From NCBI GenBank assembly GCA_016714795.1, contig JADKCA010000007.1, positions 1-64,000 of the forward strand: 64,000 nt of DNA, given 5' to 3'. The notes beneath the pieces were generated by a model, which was not told the DNA's origin, did not search any database, and was given only the letters and a program-made list of their open reading frames with translations. Below are positions 17,852 through 25,777 of the stretch, one piece after another (within the stretch, counting starts at the first letter, position 1; every line of letters begins with the position of its first letter). The stretch comes from Sphingomonadales bacterium (GTDB lineage: Bacteria; Pseudomonadota; Alphaproteobacteria; Sphingomonadales; Sphingomonadaceae). The position numbers and the translations under genes are program-made.

Positions 17852-20398
17852 ATGGCATTTGCACCCATTTTGAAGCGCGCATTGGCGTCTTGCAGCCTGA
17901 CTGCGCTTGCGCTGGCACCCCAAGCCGTTCTGGCACAAGCGCAGGGCACGAATGCCTGGATGGCAGACACAATGATCACCGAACAGGCCGCCGCACCTGA
18001 TGATGCCGGGCGAGAGGCGGTCGCCAATCGCCGAGCCAGGCTGTTGCTGTCCGCCATGACGCTGGAGCAGAAGCTTCAGCAACTCACCGGGGCCAAGCCC
18101 GAAATCCTGCCCGAATTGCCGCAATGCTATGGCGCGCGGCATGTCAGCGGGATTGCCGCGCTCAATATCCCCACATTCCGCATTACCAACGGCCCGGTGG
18201 GGCTTGGCCAGAATGATTGCGTTTCAGCCGAAGTGGCGAACAGCACCGATGTCGCTCCGGGTCTGGGTGTTCCCATCGCCGCCTATACGCACCCCAGTTC
18301 GGCAAAGGCGACGGCGCTGCCTTCTGCCATCGGGGCTGCTGCCTCGTTCGATCCCGAAGTTGCGGCGATGTATGGCGAGGTGATTGCCACCGAGATGCAC
18401 AATCTGGGGCTGCATGTGTTTGAAGCACCGGGCGTTAACCTCGCCCGCCTGCCGATCCTGGGGCGCAATTTCGAATATTTTGGCGAAGATCCCTATCTCA
18501 GCGGGGTGATGGCGGTTGCGGAAACCAAAGCCATTCAGGCGCGAGGGCTGATCGCCATGCCCAAGCATTACGCGGCGAATGAGCAGGAAACCAACCGCAT
18601 GAAGATCCAAACGAGTGTGGATCGTCAGACGTTGCGCGAACTCTATCTGCTGCCGTTTGAAATGGCCGTGAAGGACGGCAAGGCCGCATCGGTGATGTGC
18701 GCGTATAACTACGTCAACGGCCAGTCCTCATGCGAAAGCCGCGAATTGCTGACCGATATACTGCGCAGTGATTGGGGCTTTACCGGCTATGTCCAATCAG
18801 ACTTTTTCGCGATGAAGAGCACGGTCGCCACGCTTTCCAATGGCATGGACCATGAAATGCCGCTCCCGATGCATTGGGCTCCGGCCAAAATCAACGCCGC
18901 GCTGGCGAGCAATGCCCTGAACGTGGATCATATCAATACCGCGCTCGAACGCCGCTATACACAGGCCTTCAAGGCCGGGATTTTTGATCGTAAGCTCGTG
19001 CAGACGCCCATCGATTTTGCGGCAGGCGGCGTGAAGGCGCGGACAATCGGCACCCGCGCTGCGGTGCTACTCCAGAATAATGGCGCGCTTCCCATTGCGC
19101 CGAGTGTCAACTCGGTTGTACTGATCGGCAAGGCCAGCCAGGTGTATGCGCAGCAGGCGGTCGCTGGTGGAGCCGTGCTGGGTGAACCCATGGGGGCAGG
19201 CGGCGGAAGCTCTGACGTGGTTCCGAACTATACCGTCAGCCCGATTCAGGGATTGCTCGATGCGTTGGGTTCGCTTGGCAACACAAAGGCGAGCGTCACG
19301 CTGATTCTGGTCGATGATGATAATCGCCGCGCAACCATTGATGGCCGGGTGGTGGATTTCGCCGATGCGGTGGCCGAGGCCGCCAAGGCGGACGCCGTCG
19401 TCATGATGGCCGGCACCATCGCTGAAGAAGGCGCTGATCGCGCAACCTTCACGGATGAAGATGGCAAGCAGCTGGCGAGCCCCGCTTCGGCAGGCAGTGG
19501 ACTTGACTGGTATGCCGGTCGTTCGAACAAGATCGCTACCAATGGCAAGGCCAATAGGGTGCAAAACAGCGGCACAACCACGATGATCGCGGCGCTGATG
19601 GCGGCGCGTTCGACCAGCGGAAAATCCATGGCCGCCAAATCGGCGCTGGTCCTGAAGGACAATGCGGGTGTTGCTCTGCCAGCGTCGCTCGTCGGCGCGA
19701 AAGGCCCTGCCATCCTTGAAGTCTGGTTCCCGGGTCAGGAGGATGGCAACATCGTGGCAGACCTGCTGTTTGGCAAAACCAATCCATCAGGCAAGCTGCC
19801 CGTGACCATTCCGTTTGAGGGCAAGGGCTTTCTCGACCAGATCGAAACCGCGCAATTCCCCGGTGCCATCTCGCAAGATGGCAAGGACCAGACGGTGACC
19901 TATAGCGAGCGCCTTGCCATCGGTTATCGCTGGTATGATGCCAATGCGGGTGGCACATGCGCAGTGAAAGCGCGTCGCAACACCTGCGTCGCCTTCCCCT
20001 TCGGTCATGGCCTTTCCTACTCGCGCTTTGCGGTCGCGCAGTCGAAGGTCACACGGGACGCAGCCAAAGGCGTCTGGAATGCAACCGCCCGCGTCACCAA
20101 CACGGGCAAGCGTGCCGGTGCGGAAGTTGTGCAGCTCTATCTCTCGTTGCCCGAAAGCGCGAACGCGCTCGGTGCCAAGCAACCGCCGCGCCGTCTGGTC
20201 GGCTTTCAGCGCGTTGAACTCGCGCCGGGTGCTTCGGCCAATGTCAGCATCACGATTGATCCCAAAGCGAGCAACCATCCGATGAGCGTGTGGGATGAAA
20301 AGGCCGGAAAATGGACGATCCCGCAAGGGACGATGACCGTCTGGCTGGGGCGTTCATCATCGCCTGCTGATCTGGTGAAGGCAGGGGAGCTTCGTTGA
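17852..20398 (+). CDS. GH3 beta-glucosidase-like glycoside hydrolase, exported
   Basis: The ATG at 17852 follows GGAGAGAG and yields a signal peptide ending VLAQ, giving an 848-aa protein. Domain order is typical of GH3: an N-terminal TIM barrel (NGPVGLGQND, LARLPILGRNFEYFGEDP, KHYAANEQE), the nucleophile Asp in GYVQSDFFAM, an alpha/beta sandwich beginning VLLQNNGALPI, and a C-terminal fibronectin-like domain (FPFGHGLSYSRF, PPRRLVGFQRVEL). It should remove beta-linked glucosyl or xylosyl units from oligosaccharides in the periplasm. It is the last gene of the rightward uronate operon and the edge of the cargo island. Linkage specificity cannot be read from sequence. Confidence 0.9.
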   Translation: MAFAPILKRALASCSLTALALAPQAVLAQAQGTNAWMADTMITEQAAAPDDAGREAVANRRARLLLSAMTLEQKLQQLTGAKPEILPELPQCYGARHVSGIAALNIPTFRITNGPVGLGQNDCVSAEVANSTDVAPGLGVPIAAYTHPSSAKATALPSAIGAAASFDPEVAAMYGEVIATEMHNLGLHVFEAPGVNLARLPILGRNFEYFGEDPYLSGVMAVAETKAIQARGLIAMPKHYAANEQETNRMKIQTSVDRQTLRELYLLPFEMAVKDGKAASVMCAYNYVNGQSSCESRELLTDILRSDWGFTGYVQSDFFAMKSTVATLSNGMDHEMPLPMHWAPAKINAALASNALNVDHINTALERRYTQAFKAGIFDRKLVQTPIDFAAGGVKARTIGTRAAVLLQNNGALPIAPSVNSVVLIGKASQVYAQQAVAGGAVLGEPMGAGGGSSDVVPNYTVSPIQGLLDALGSLGNTKASVTLILVDDDNRRATIDGRVVDFADAVAEAAKADAVVMMAGTIAEEGADRATFTDEDGKQLASPASAGSGLDWYAGRSNKIATNGKANRVQNSGTTTMIAALMAARSTSGKSMAAKSALVLKDNAGVALPASLVGAKGPAILEVWFPGQEDGNIVADLLFGKTNPSGKLPVTIPFEGKGFLDQIETAQFPGAISQDGKDQTVTYSERLAIGYRWYDANAGGTCAVKARRNTCVAFPFGHGLSYSRFAVAQSKVTRDAAKGVWNATARVTNTGKRAGAEVVQLYLSLPESANALGAKQPPRRLVGFQRVELAPGASANVSITIDPKASNHPMSVWDEKAGKWTIPQGTMTVWLGRSSSPADLVKAGELR

Positions 20399-20485
20399 CG
20401 AAATCCCGCGCCGTCGAGCCAGATCAGCGGTCCTCCTGCCAGCCACCTTCAGCACACCGATAATCTGTTCCTCATTATAGCGCTC
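20399..20485 (-). mobile_element. Remnant of an IS3-family transposase OrfA
   Basis: On the minus strand, bases 20485 to about 20399 translate to a 29-residue stretch, ERYNEEQIIGVLK followed by RRTADLARRRGIS. This matches the start of the helix-turn-helix of IS3/IS911-type OrfA proteins. The start codon and the rest of the IS are missing, and the fragment runs into the stop of the GH3 gene. It marks a past insertion or rearrangement at the right border of the glycan island. Confidence 0.65.
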
Positions 20486-20954
20486 GGTTCAGCTTCAAAG
20501 GTCGGCACCTTGCGGACCACGACCCCGCTCCCAGCCAACGTCCCCTTAGGACAAGATTTGGGAATTCGGCAGGACATGTCGCGAATGTCGCTTTTCGCAG
20601 CAACGCGATCAAGGCCTCAAAACGCCCAACGTCTGAAAACGGCCAACACCAGCTGCTACGGCGATCTGACAAGCGGTCATGGGCCACAAGACCGTGTTGC
20701 TTCTCGGCCTTCGGGCGGCATTCTGGGAATGCGACAGCGCCAGAGTCTCCCGACACGGAGGCGTTCAGAAACCACCCCCTCTTTGAGGCCAATCCGTTGG
20801 CCGCCTCAAATCCTCCTTCAATCAACCCGTGAAGGGTCCGCTACGCTGCGCGTGCGGCCACTGCGGCTGCGCCTTCGTGGTGATTGCGGCTTTGCGCCGT
20901 CTGTCCGGGGCCTGTCGAGCGGGATGGTCCCTGCTCCGAGACAGGAGCTCGAAC
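20486..20954. other. Gene-free stretch next to the IS remnant
   Basis: About 470 bases with no convincing gene. The open frames on both strands lack ribosome-binding sites and recognisable domains. The composition is less GC-biased in codon third positions than nearby genes, as expected for non-coding DNA. It ends with CAGGAGCT, the ribosome-binding site of the 54-aa gene that follows. Confidence 0.35.
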
Positions 20955-21119
20955 ATGTCACTCACCATCGCACAGCGTCACGCCTGGAGCCTCGCCCGCA
21001 CCCTGATGGTCTGCGTCACCCTGTTCCACGCCGGTAATGGCTACGCCGCCGTTCCCACGGCAGAATATGATGGCGATGCAGACAGCGTTGTTCGCGAATA
21101 TGACCCGTTCAATCCCTGA
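20955..21119 (+). CDS. Small exported hypothetical protein (54 aa)
   Basis: The ATG at 20955 is preceded by CAGGAGCT at good spacing. The product starts MSLTIAQRHAWSLARTLMVC, with a hydrophobic stretch ending GNGYAA that looks like a signal peptide, and a short acidic tail EYDGDADSVVREYDPFNP. No domain is recognised. It lies at the start of the ICE regulatory module, before another small membrane protein. Function unknown. Confidence 0.5.
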   Translation: MSLTIAQRHAWSLARTLMVCVTLFHAGNGYAAVPTAEYDGDADSVVREYDPFNP

Positions 21120-21145
21120 TTGCGCCACAGCGCGCTCGCCAGACA

Positions 21146-21173
21146 GGCCGGATGCCCATCGGGTATTCCGGCC
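21146..21173 (+). terminator. GC-rich hairpin between two small genes
   Basis: The sequence ggccggatgccc, loop atc, gggtattccggcc folds into a strong stem of about 12 pairs with one bulge and one or two wobbles. No T-run follows, so it could be a terminator with weak tail, an attenuator or an mRNA-stabilising structure after the 54-aa gene. Confidence 0.45.
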
Positions 21174-21263
21174 CGTTCGCATGTCTGCTATGCTGCCTAA
21201 GCACATAGCGCTGCGGTGGAGGTGGAGAGCGCGTCCCTTACCCTTGATTTCAAGGAGGACGCC

Positions 21264-21668
21264 ATGTTGACCGGTTTTGCCTTGGTAATTGTCGCAGTCT
21301 ATTTCGCCTGCGCGCTGCTTTTTCGCCTCTCGGTTCATGCTCTGCCGCTGTTCGTGGCCTTTGCTGCCGCATCGGCCACTTACCAAACCGATAGCGGCAT
21401 TGTGGCTGCATTGCTCGCAGCAGCCCTTGCGGCACTGGCGACCATCGCAGTCGCGCAAATTGGCCTTGGCGCGATCAAATCCAATTTCGGACGTGCCGTG
21501 ATCGGCCTCTTTTTCGCGCTTCCCGCGGCGCTCGCCGGATACCACGCAGTGCATGGTATCGCGGAAGCGACAATGCCCGTCAGCATCTGGCAGATGGTGG
21601 TTTCATTCATCGGTGCGGGCGTAATTGCCGCTGCATCATGGACACGATGGCACCGCGCCAGCCGGTAG
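21264..21668 (+). CDS. Small integral membrane protein, unknown function
   Basis: The ATG at 21264 follows AAGGAGGA at ideal spacing. The 134-aa product has about four hydrophobic segments (residues about 3-25, 27-45, 48-70, 80-100 and 110-125) rich in Ala, Leu and Val, and ends in a charged tail WTRWHRASR. No known domain is recognised. It precedes the DUF736 gene in the ICE regulatory region. A role in surface exclusion or conjugative membrane assembly is possible but not supported by any motif. Confidence 0.6.
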   Translation: MLTGFALVIVAVYFACALLFRLSVHALPLFVAFAAASATYQTDSGIVAALLAAALAALATIAVAQIGLGAIKSNFGRAVIGLFFALPAALAGYHAVHGIAEATMPVSIWQMVVSFIGAGVIAAASWTRWHRASR

Positions 21669-22306
21669 CTGCGTCGCACGCGAAGCCCCCACTGGAAGGT
21701 GCCGGGCGGGTCAAGCAAGGTCCGTCATGCCGGGGCGAGGCAGGAGCAGCGCCGTTTTGTCGGCCTGTCAACGTCTGCGGGTTATGAACGAGACAGCGGC
21801 TGGAACGTGCTTGGGAGCGAAACGCGGCGACGTCGAGCCACCAGCGGGCCAATTTGATTGCGCGGGTCTCGAACGCGCAGAGCGCATCTTCCCTTGTGCC
21901 GGTTGGAAATGCGGATCTCCTGTGAGCAACAGGTCCGAACAATCTGCCCTTCATTGACGCCAGTCTGGCAAGTCCGGGAAGTGCCATGGTTCCTGGATCA
22001 AGTGTGACCCGAGCCCAATGCCGCCTCTGCAATGGCTTTGGTTGGCAGGGGATGGCTTCGCCGCTTGATCCCTTGCTGCAACGGCGTCTGCGCCAACTTT
22101 CTTCCCCTGGGTCTGCGACCCATTCCTCGCGAGACAAGAAAGCCGTCTGACCGCCATCCTTCACTGCGTTTCGGCCCTTCCCCACCCCAAAAAGTGATAC
22201 TTTTTGGGGACCCCGAGGTGCGCGTGCAGCGGGCGCAAGCCCCTGCCTTTAACCAGCCATCGAGGCCGCGATGAGCGCGGGATCGAACAACTTGAAGGAA
22301 TTGATC
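21669..22306. other. Long leader region upstream of the DUF736 gene
   Basis: About 640 bases without a believable gene. Open frames here have no ribosome-binding sites and are mutually antisense. It contains the perfect hairpin at 22185-22209 and ends with the GAAGGA ribosome-binding site of the DUF736 gene. It may be a long 5' leader or promoter region. Confidence 0.4.
22185..22209. promoter_or_regulatory. Perfect 10-bp inverted repeat upstream of DUF736
   Basis: CCCCAAAAAG and CTTTTTGGGG flank the 5-base loop TGATA, a perfect stem of 10 pairs. The right arm continues as GGGGACCCC, a second short palindrome (22206-22214). It lies 98 bases before the DUF736 start. It could be an operator, an attenuator, or a single-stranded-DNA promoter of the type used in plasmid leading regions. 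Confidence 0.6.
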
Positions 22307-22627
22307 ATGGCAAACATCGGAACATTCACCAAGACCGGCAACGAATATAAGGGCGAGATCGTCACCATGTCGGTGCAGCAGAAGAACGTCCGCATCGTCC
22401 CGGAAGCCGGCAGCAACGACAACGCACCATCGCACCGGGTTTTCGTGGGCCGCGCAGAAATCGGTGCCGCCTGGACCAAGACCTCGAACGAAGGCCGCGA
22501 TTATCTCTCGCTCAAGCTCGACGATCCCAGCTTCACCGCCCCGATCTTCGCCAACCTCTTCGACGACGAAGACGGCAAGAGCTTCAATCTGATCTGGTCC
22601 CGCGCGCGTCCCCGCAACGGCGACTGA
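22307..22627 (+). CDS. DUF736 domain protein
   Basis: The ATG at 22307 follows GAAGGA and gives 106 residues starting MANIGTFTKTGNEYKGEI, with AAWTKTSNEGRDYLSLKLDDPSFTAP and NLIWSR, the conserved DUF736 blocks. The family is nearly always found on proteobacterial conjugative elements and often next to DNA-processing genes, but its biochemical role is unknown. A second, divergent DUF736 gene occurs at 26878 in the transfer region. A strong hairpin terminator follows. Confidence 0.9.
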   Translation: MANIGTFTKTGNEYKGEIVTMSVQQKNVRIVPEAGSNDNAPSHRVFVGRAEIGAAWTKTSNEGRDYLSLKLDDPSFTAPIFANLFDDEDGKSFNLIWSRARPRNGD

Positions 22628-22638
22628 CCAACAAGCCA

Positions 22639-22666
22639 GCCCCGCCCGGCACCTGCCGGGCGGGGC
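22639..22666. terminator. Strong bidirectional hairpin terminator
   Basis: A perfect 13-pair stem, GCCCCGCCCGGCA with TGCCGGGCGGGGC around a two-base loop CC. It lies between the convergent DUF736 and XRE genes, the expected place for a shared terminator. The following TTCGG gives little U-tract, so termination strength is inferred from the stem. Confidence 0.8.
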
Positions 22667-22676
22667 TTCGGCGTGT

Positions 22677-22904
22677 CTATTCTTCGCTGCTGAGGGGCGG
22701 ATCGGTAAAAAGCTCTGCGGGCGTTACGTTCAGTGCCTGTGCCGCCTCATGTACTGTCAGGAGCGTAGCATTTTGGACGCCACGCTCAATGAGGCTCACA
22801 TGAGCACGATCAACGTCCATCCGCTCTGCAACCGCTTCCTGACTGAGACCCGCAGCGAGGCGGTAGTGGCGAACATTTGCGCCGAACAATTTACGGATAT
22901 CCAT
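22677..22904 (-). CDS. XRE-family helix-turn-helix regulator
   Basis: The 75-aa protein is a single Cro/C1-type HTH domain: LFGANVRHYRLAAGLSQEAVAERMDVDRAHVSLIERG (shown here in short, residues about 6-42), followed by NATLLTVHEAAQALNVTPAELF. It is convergent with DUF736 and divergent from the DUF2285 gene. Small XRE proteins in this position commonly repress the transfer or replication genes of ICEs. Target is inferred, not shown. Confidence 0.88.
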   Translation of the reverse strand: MDIRKLFGANVRHYRLAAGLSQEAVAERMDVDRAHVSLIERGVQNATLLTVHEAAQALNVTPAELFTDPPLSSEE

Positions 22905-23125
22905 CCGCAGCTTAGAAACCGGTCGCGTATCACGGTGCTACGTATTATAATACGCGAATGACTGCGGACTGCGTTGCTTTCCATTCATACAAGAAGAGCC
23001 TTGCTTATGCCCTCACTTGCACACCGACCTACCACAATGGGTATAAGTGAAGTTTTCGCCAATCTGGAGGTAAACTCTGATACATTGCACATCATGCCAA
23101 TGGAGTCGAAACGAAGGCTCGGCCT

Positions 23126-23392
23126 ATGACGATACCGCCATTTGAGGATCGCGCGCCTACCGATGATTGCATTACGGATTATGACGAGCGCCATTTTGTC
23201 ACATATTTACGGTTACTTGACGCTGACGCTGATGGCGCCGACTGGCGCGAGGCTGTGGAGATCATATTCGACCTGAATGTCAACGAAGATGCCATCCGCG
23301 CTCAAATCGTCCATTCCAGTCATCTCGAACGGGCCTATTGGATGACCCAACATGGCTACCGGCATCTCCTTGAAAAATCGCGCCAGCAGTGA
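23126..23392 (+). CDS. Short DUF2285-domain protein
   Basis: The 88-aa protein ends with HLERAYWMTQHGYRHLLE, the hallmark of the short DUF2285 DNA-binding domain, preceded by a region with VNEDAIRAQIVHS typical of such regulators. It lies divergently from the XRE gene and upstream of a longer DUF6499/DUF2285 gene. In ICE backbones these proteins probably control excision and transfer. The ATG at 23126 lacks a strong ribosome-binding site. Confidence 0.75.
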   Translation: MTIPPFEDRAPTDDCITDYDERHFVTYLRLLDADADGADWREAVEIIFDLNVNEDAIRAQIVHSSHLERAYWMTQHGYRHLLEKSRQQ

Positions 23393-23548
23393 TTGAACGA
23401 CGATAATATCGTACAAATCCAAAGTTTAGCGCTTCAATTTACTACAGATTCCCGCACTAATTGCCGCGAACATGGTTACTTGCATCTTACCTTCCCCGGA
23501 CGAAGATTTGATGCTTGGCCTTTTCTCCTGTGAATTGCAGAGGTCTAT

Positions 23549-24320
23549 ATGTCCGGGGGTTCGTCATGGCGGTCACCTTCGACCGCAGACCAGTATCGCG
23601 ATCATGATTTTGCGGATTTTGCGCAGGAATTCCTGAATCGCAACCGGGACTATCGGAAAGATCATGCCAGGACGCAAAGCCGCGCCGCTGCCCTTCCTCA
23701 TTTGGTCGATACGGAACAGGAGGGTCTGGCCGGGCGGTGGGGGCTGAGCTTTCCCCAGCGATCCGGCGTCGGACCCAAGAACCAGCCCAGCACTATGGTC
23801 ACCGCTCGCCGCGCCTGATGTGGTAGTACTCGAAACCAGCGACATCGCCACAATTCCACTGCCGAACGGTTATGAGCCGCTCGCTGAGCGGATCAGCGCT
23901 AGCGAACATCACATGATCGTCGCAACGGGCGTGGCACGGCTTCGCCTGTGCCTCCGTCTCGCGCCGCCGCGCCGCCCGGACTGTTTGATCATTCTGCGCG
24001 ATCCCTGTGCGGCACTCCGGCTGGCCGCTGCTGCCCGCTTTGAGCGGGTGACGCACAGGACCAGCCTCAACTCCAGCCACGATGCAGCGCCGTCTGCCTA
24101 TCGGCGATCCCGGCTCGTCCAACTGCTCGGCATCCTTGACGCCTTGGCGGACGGTGCAAGTCCGCGTGACCTCGCCTTCAGCCTCGTCTTCCCGCGCCAA
24201 TCCGCACTTGTCGGTGCAACCTGGAAAGGATCGGGAGAGAGGCGGCACACGCTTCGGCTGGTCGCCGATGCGCGCCGCATGGTCGACAGCGGATACCGCA
24301 ATCTGCTCTGCCACGAATGA
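23549..24320 (+). pseudogene. DUF6499/DUF2285 regulator, one frameshift
   Basis: The N-terminal frame (23549-23818) carries the DUF6499 block STADQYRDHDFADFAQEFL and the second frame (to 24320) the DUF2285 block, ending RLVADARRMVDSGYRNLL. The second frame runs upstream as SDPASDPRTSPALWSPLAAPD, showing that the two were one protein. Removing one base from the TTTCCCC run at 23750-23756 joins them into a protein of about 257 aa. It resembles ICE regulators upstream of the excisionase-like HTH gene. It may be intact if the extra base is a sequencing error. Confidence 0.7.
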
Positions 24321-24453
24321 GCCTCTAACTGCCGGGGTGACAATCTTCGCACCCGGAATTCTGTCACTCCCTCCCGGTTTCCCGCTTTCGCCATTGCTGC
24401 CTGCGACCAGCGGCAGCCCGCCGCTGTCGCCGACAAGCAGCGAAAGGCCGCCC

Positions 24454-24726
24454 ATGGAAGCCAGACCTACACCCGTCGTCGCCAGATATTTGCGGACGCC
24501 CGATGCCGCCGTGCATGTCGGGCTGTCCGCCCGGACATTGGAGAAGCACCGCTGTTACGGGACCGGCCCGGTCTATCGCAAACTCGGTGGCCGGATCGTC
24601 TACTCGATCGAAGATCTCGACGCCTGGGCCGAACTGGGCTTGCGCCGTTCGACCAGCGATCCCGGCAAGGGTGTGGTCCATCCCGCCAAGCGCCTCGACG
24701 GCTATACGCCGCCGGTGCGCCGGTGA
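24454..24726 (+). CDS. Excisionase-like helix-turn-helix DNA-binding protein
   Basis: The ATG at 24454 has AAAGG upstream. The 90-aa product has a MerR/AlpA-type winged helix: YLRTPDAAVHVGLSARTLEKHRCYGTGP followed by YRKLGGRIVYSIEDLDAWAE. Such small proteins serve as excisionases or as activators of the replication and transfer genes. It lies directly before repA, overlapping at the repA end by a few bases. Role in excision is inferred from family. Confidence 0.85.
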   Translation: MEARPTPVVARYLRTPDAAVHVGLSARTLEKHRCYGTGPVYRKLGGRIVYSIEDLDAWAELGLRRSTSDPGKGVVHPAKRLDGYTPPVRR

Positions 24727-24734
24727 GGCCGATC

Positions 24735-25613
24735 ATGGCGCGCCCATCCCTCTTCCCGACTGAAAGCCGCCAACTTGACCTGTTCGTCAGCGCAGGCAGC
24801 GACATCGCCGCGCGAGACGCACAGGATTTGATGGCCTGGCCGTTCTTCAGCCTCGCCAAGACCAAGCGGGTGCGTCCGATTGACTTCCGGATGGGCGAGA
24901 CCTCAATCTTGGTCGAGGCGACCGCCGAACATGGCATGGCGACCATCTGGGACGCTGACGTGCTCATCTGGGTCGCCAGCCAGATCGTCGAGGCGCGCGA
25001 TGCGGGCCGCACAACCTCGCGGTTGATCGCCGCCACCCCGCACGAGATCCTCGCCTTCACCCGGCGTGGGACTGGCAAGGCCAGCTATGAGCGGTTGAAG
25101 GCAGGGCTCGACCGCCTGCAATCGACAACAATTGCGACGTCGATCCGCCAGCGTGATGCAAGGCGGCGGCACCGGTTCAGCTGGATCAACGAATGGAAGG
25201 AACGCCTCGACGGTTCAGGCCGAGCGACGGGAATCGAGATGATCATTCCCGACTGGTTTTACGAAGGGGTGATCGACCAGGCGCTCGTCCTCACCATCGA
25301 CTCCGCCTATTTTGCACTGACCGGCGGTCTGGAGCGCTGGCTTTACCGGCTCGTGCGCAAGCATGGCGGCAAGCAAAAGGGTGGCTGGAGCTTCGACTTC
25401 CAGCATCTCCATCTGAAGTCGGGAGCGCTGTCGCCGCCCAAGCGCTTTGCGTTCGAGCTCCGCGACATTGTCCGCCGTCAGGCGCTTCCCGGATATGCGC
25501 TCAGCCTTGAGCATGCGTTCGGCCGCGAGCGGCTGAACTTCGTCGCCATTGCCCTTGATCCGTTCGACGCAGCGATGCACCGCGTCGGACTTCAGCCTGT
25601 GGATAAGTCATGA
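24735..25613 (+). CDS. repA: Replication initiator protein RepA (RPA family, PF10134)
   Basis: The protein starts MARPSLFPTESRQLDLF at ATG 24735, with GTGAGG upstream; a GTG at 24723 overlapping the previous gene is the alternative. The body shows LMAWPFFSLAKTKRVRPI, LIAATPHEILAFTRRG and WFYEGVIDQ with a winged-helix C-terminal region (RWLYRLVRKHGGKQKGGWSF), the layout of alphaproteobacterial RepA initiators. Such RepA proteins bind iterons and start replication of circular ICE or plasmid forms. Three iteron-like repeats follow immediately downstream. About 292 aa, normal length. Confidence 0.88.
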   Translation: MARPSLFPTESRQLDLFVSAGSDIAARDAQDLMAWPFFSLAKTKRVRPIDFRMGETSILVEATAEHGMATIWDADVLIWVASQIVEARDAGRTTSRLIAATPHEILAFTRRGTGKASYERLKAGLDRLQSTTIATSIRQRDARRRHRFSWINEWKERLDGSGRATGIEMIIPDWFYEGVIDQALVLTIDSAYFALTGGLERWLYRLVRKHGGKQKGGWSFDFQHLHLKSGALSPPKRFAFELRDIVRRQALPGYALSLEHAFGRERLNFVAIALDPFDAAMHRVGLQPVDKS

Positions 25614-25620
25614 TGCAACA

Positions 25621-25683
25621 CGGACTATCAGGAACCGCCAGACTCGGACGATCAGGAACCCAAAGTTCGGACTATCAGGAACC
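25621..25683 (+). repeat. Three iteron-like direct repeats next to repA (candidate oriV)
   Basis: The 16-base unit CGGACTATCAGGAACC occurs at 25621-25636, 25645-25660 (with G for T at position 6, CGGACGATCAGGAACC) and 25668-25683. Spacing is 24 and 23 bases, about two helical turns, as for iterons bound by a Rep protein. The first copy starts 8 bases after the repA stop. An oriV role is inferred from the arrangement. Confidence 0.7.
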
Positions 25684-25742
25684 GAAATGGCCCTCAAACC
25701 CGCAGAAATTCGCGCCGTTTTGCGCCCTTAACTATCCTAACA

Positions 25743-25761
25743 AAGAATCCTTCGGATTCTT
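25743..25761 (+). terminator. Hairpin downstream of repA and iterons
   Basis: AAGAATCC, loop TTC, GGATTCTT makes a perfect 8-pair stem located between the iterons and the DUF2840 coding body. It may terminate the repA transcript or act in origin function. No long T-tract follows. Confidence 0.5.
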
Positions 25762-25777
25762 GCTAACCTCACCTCGC

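Noticed and set aside
20475..20825. A 116-aa minus-strand open frame beside the IS remnant
   Set aside because: No ribosome-binding site, no recognisable domain, and it overlaps the IS3 scrap in another frame. Its Trp/Arg/Ser-rich translation looks like non-coding DNA.
25610..25777. N-terminal extension of the DUF2840 gene through the iterons
   Set aside because: This stretch translates the repeated iteron units and the hairpin; the conserved DUF2840 sequence begins well downstream. The ATG at 25794 has GGAAGGAG directly adjacent (no spacing) and is out of frame.
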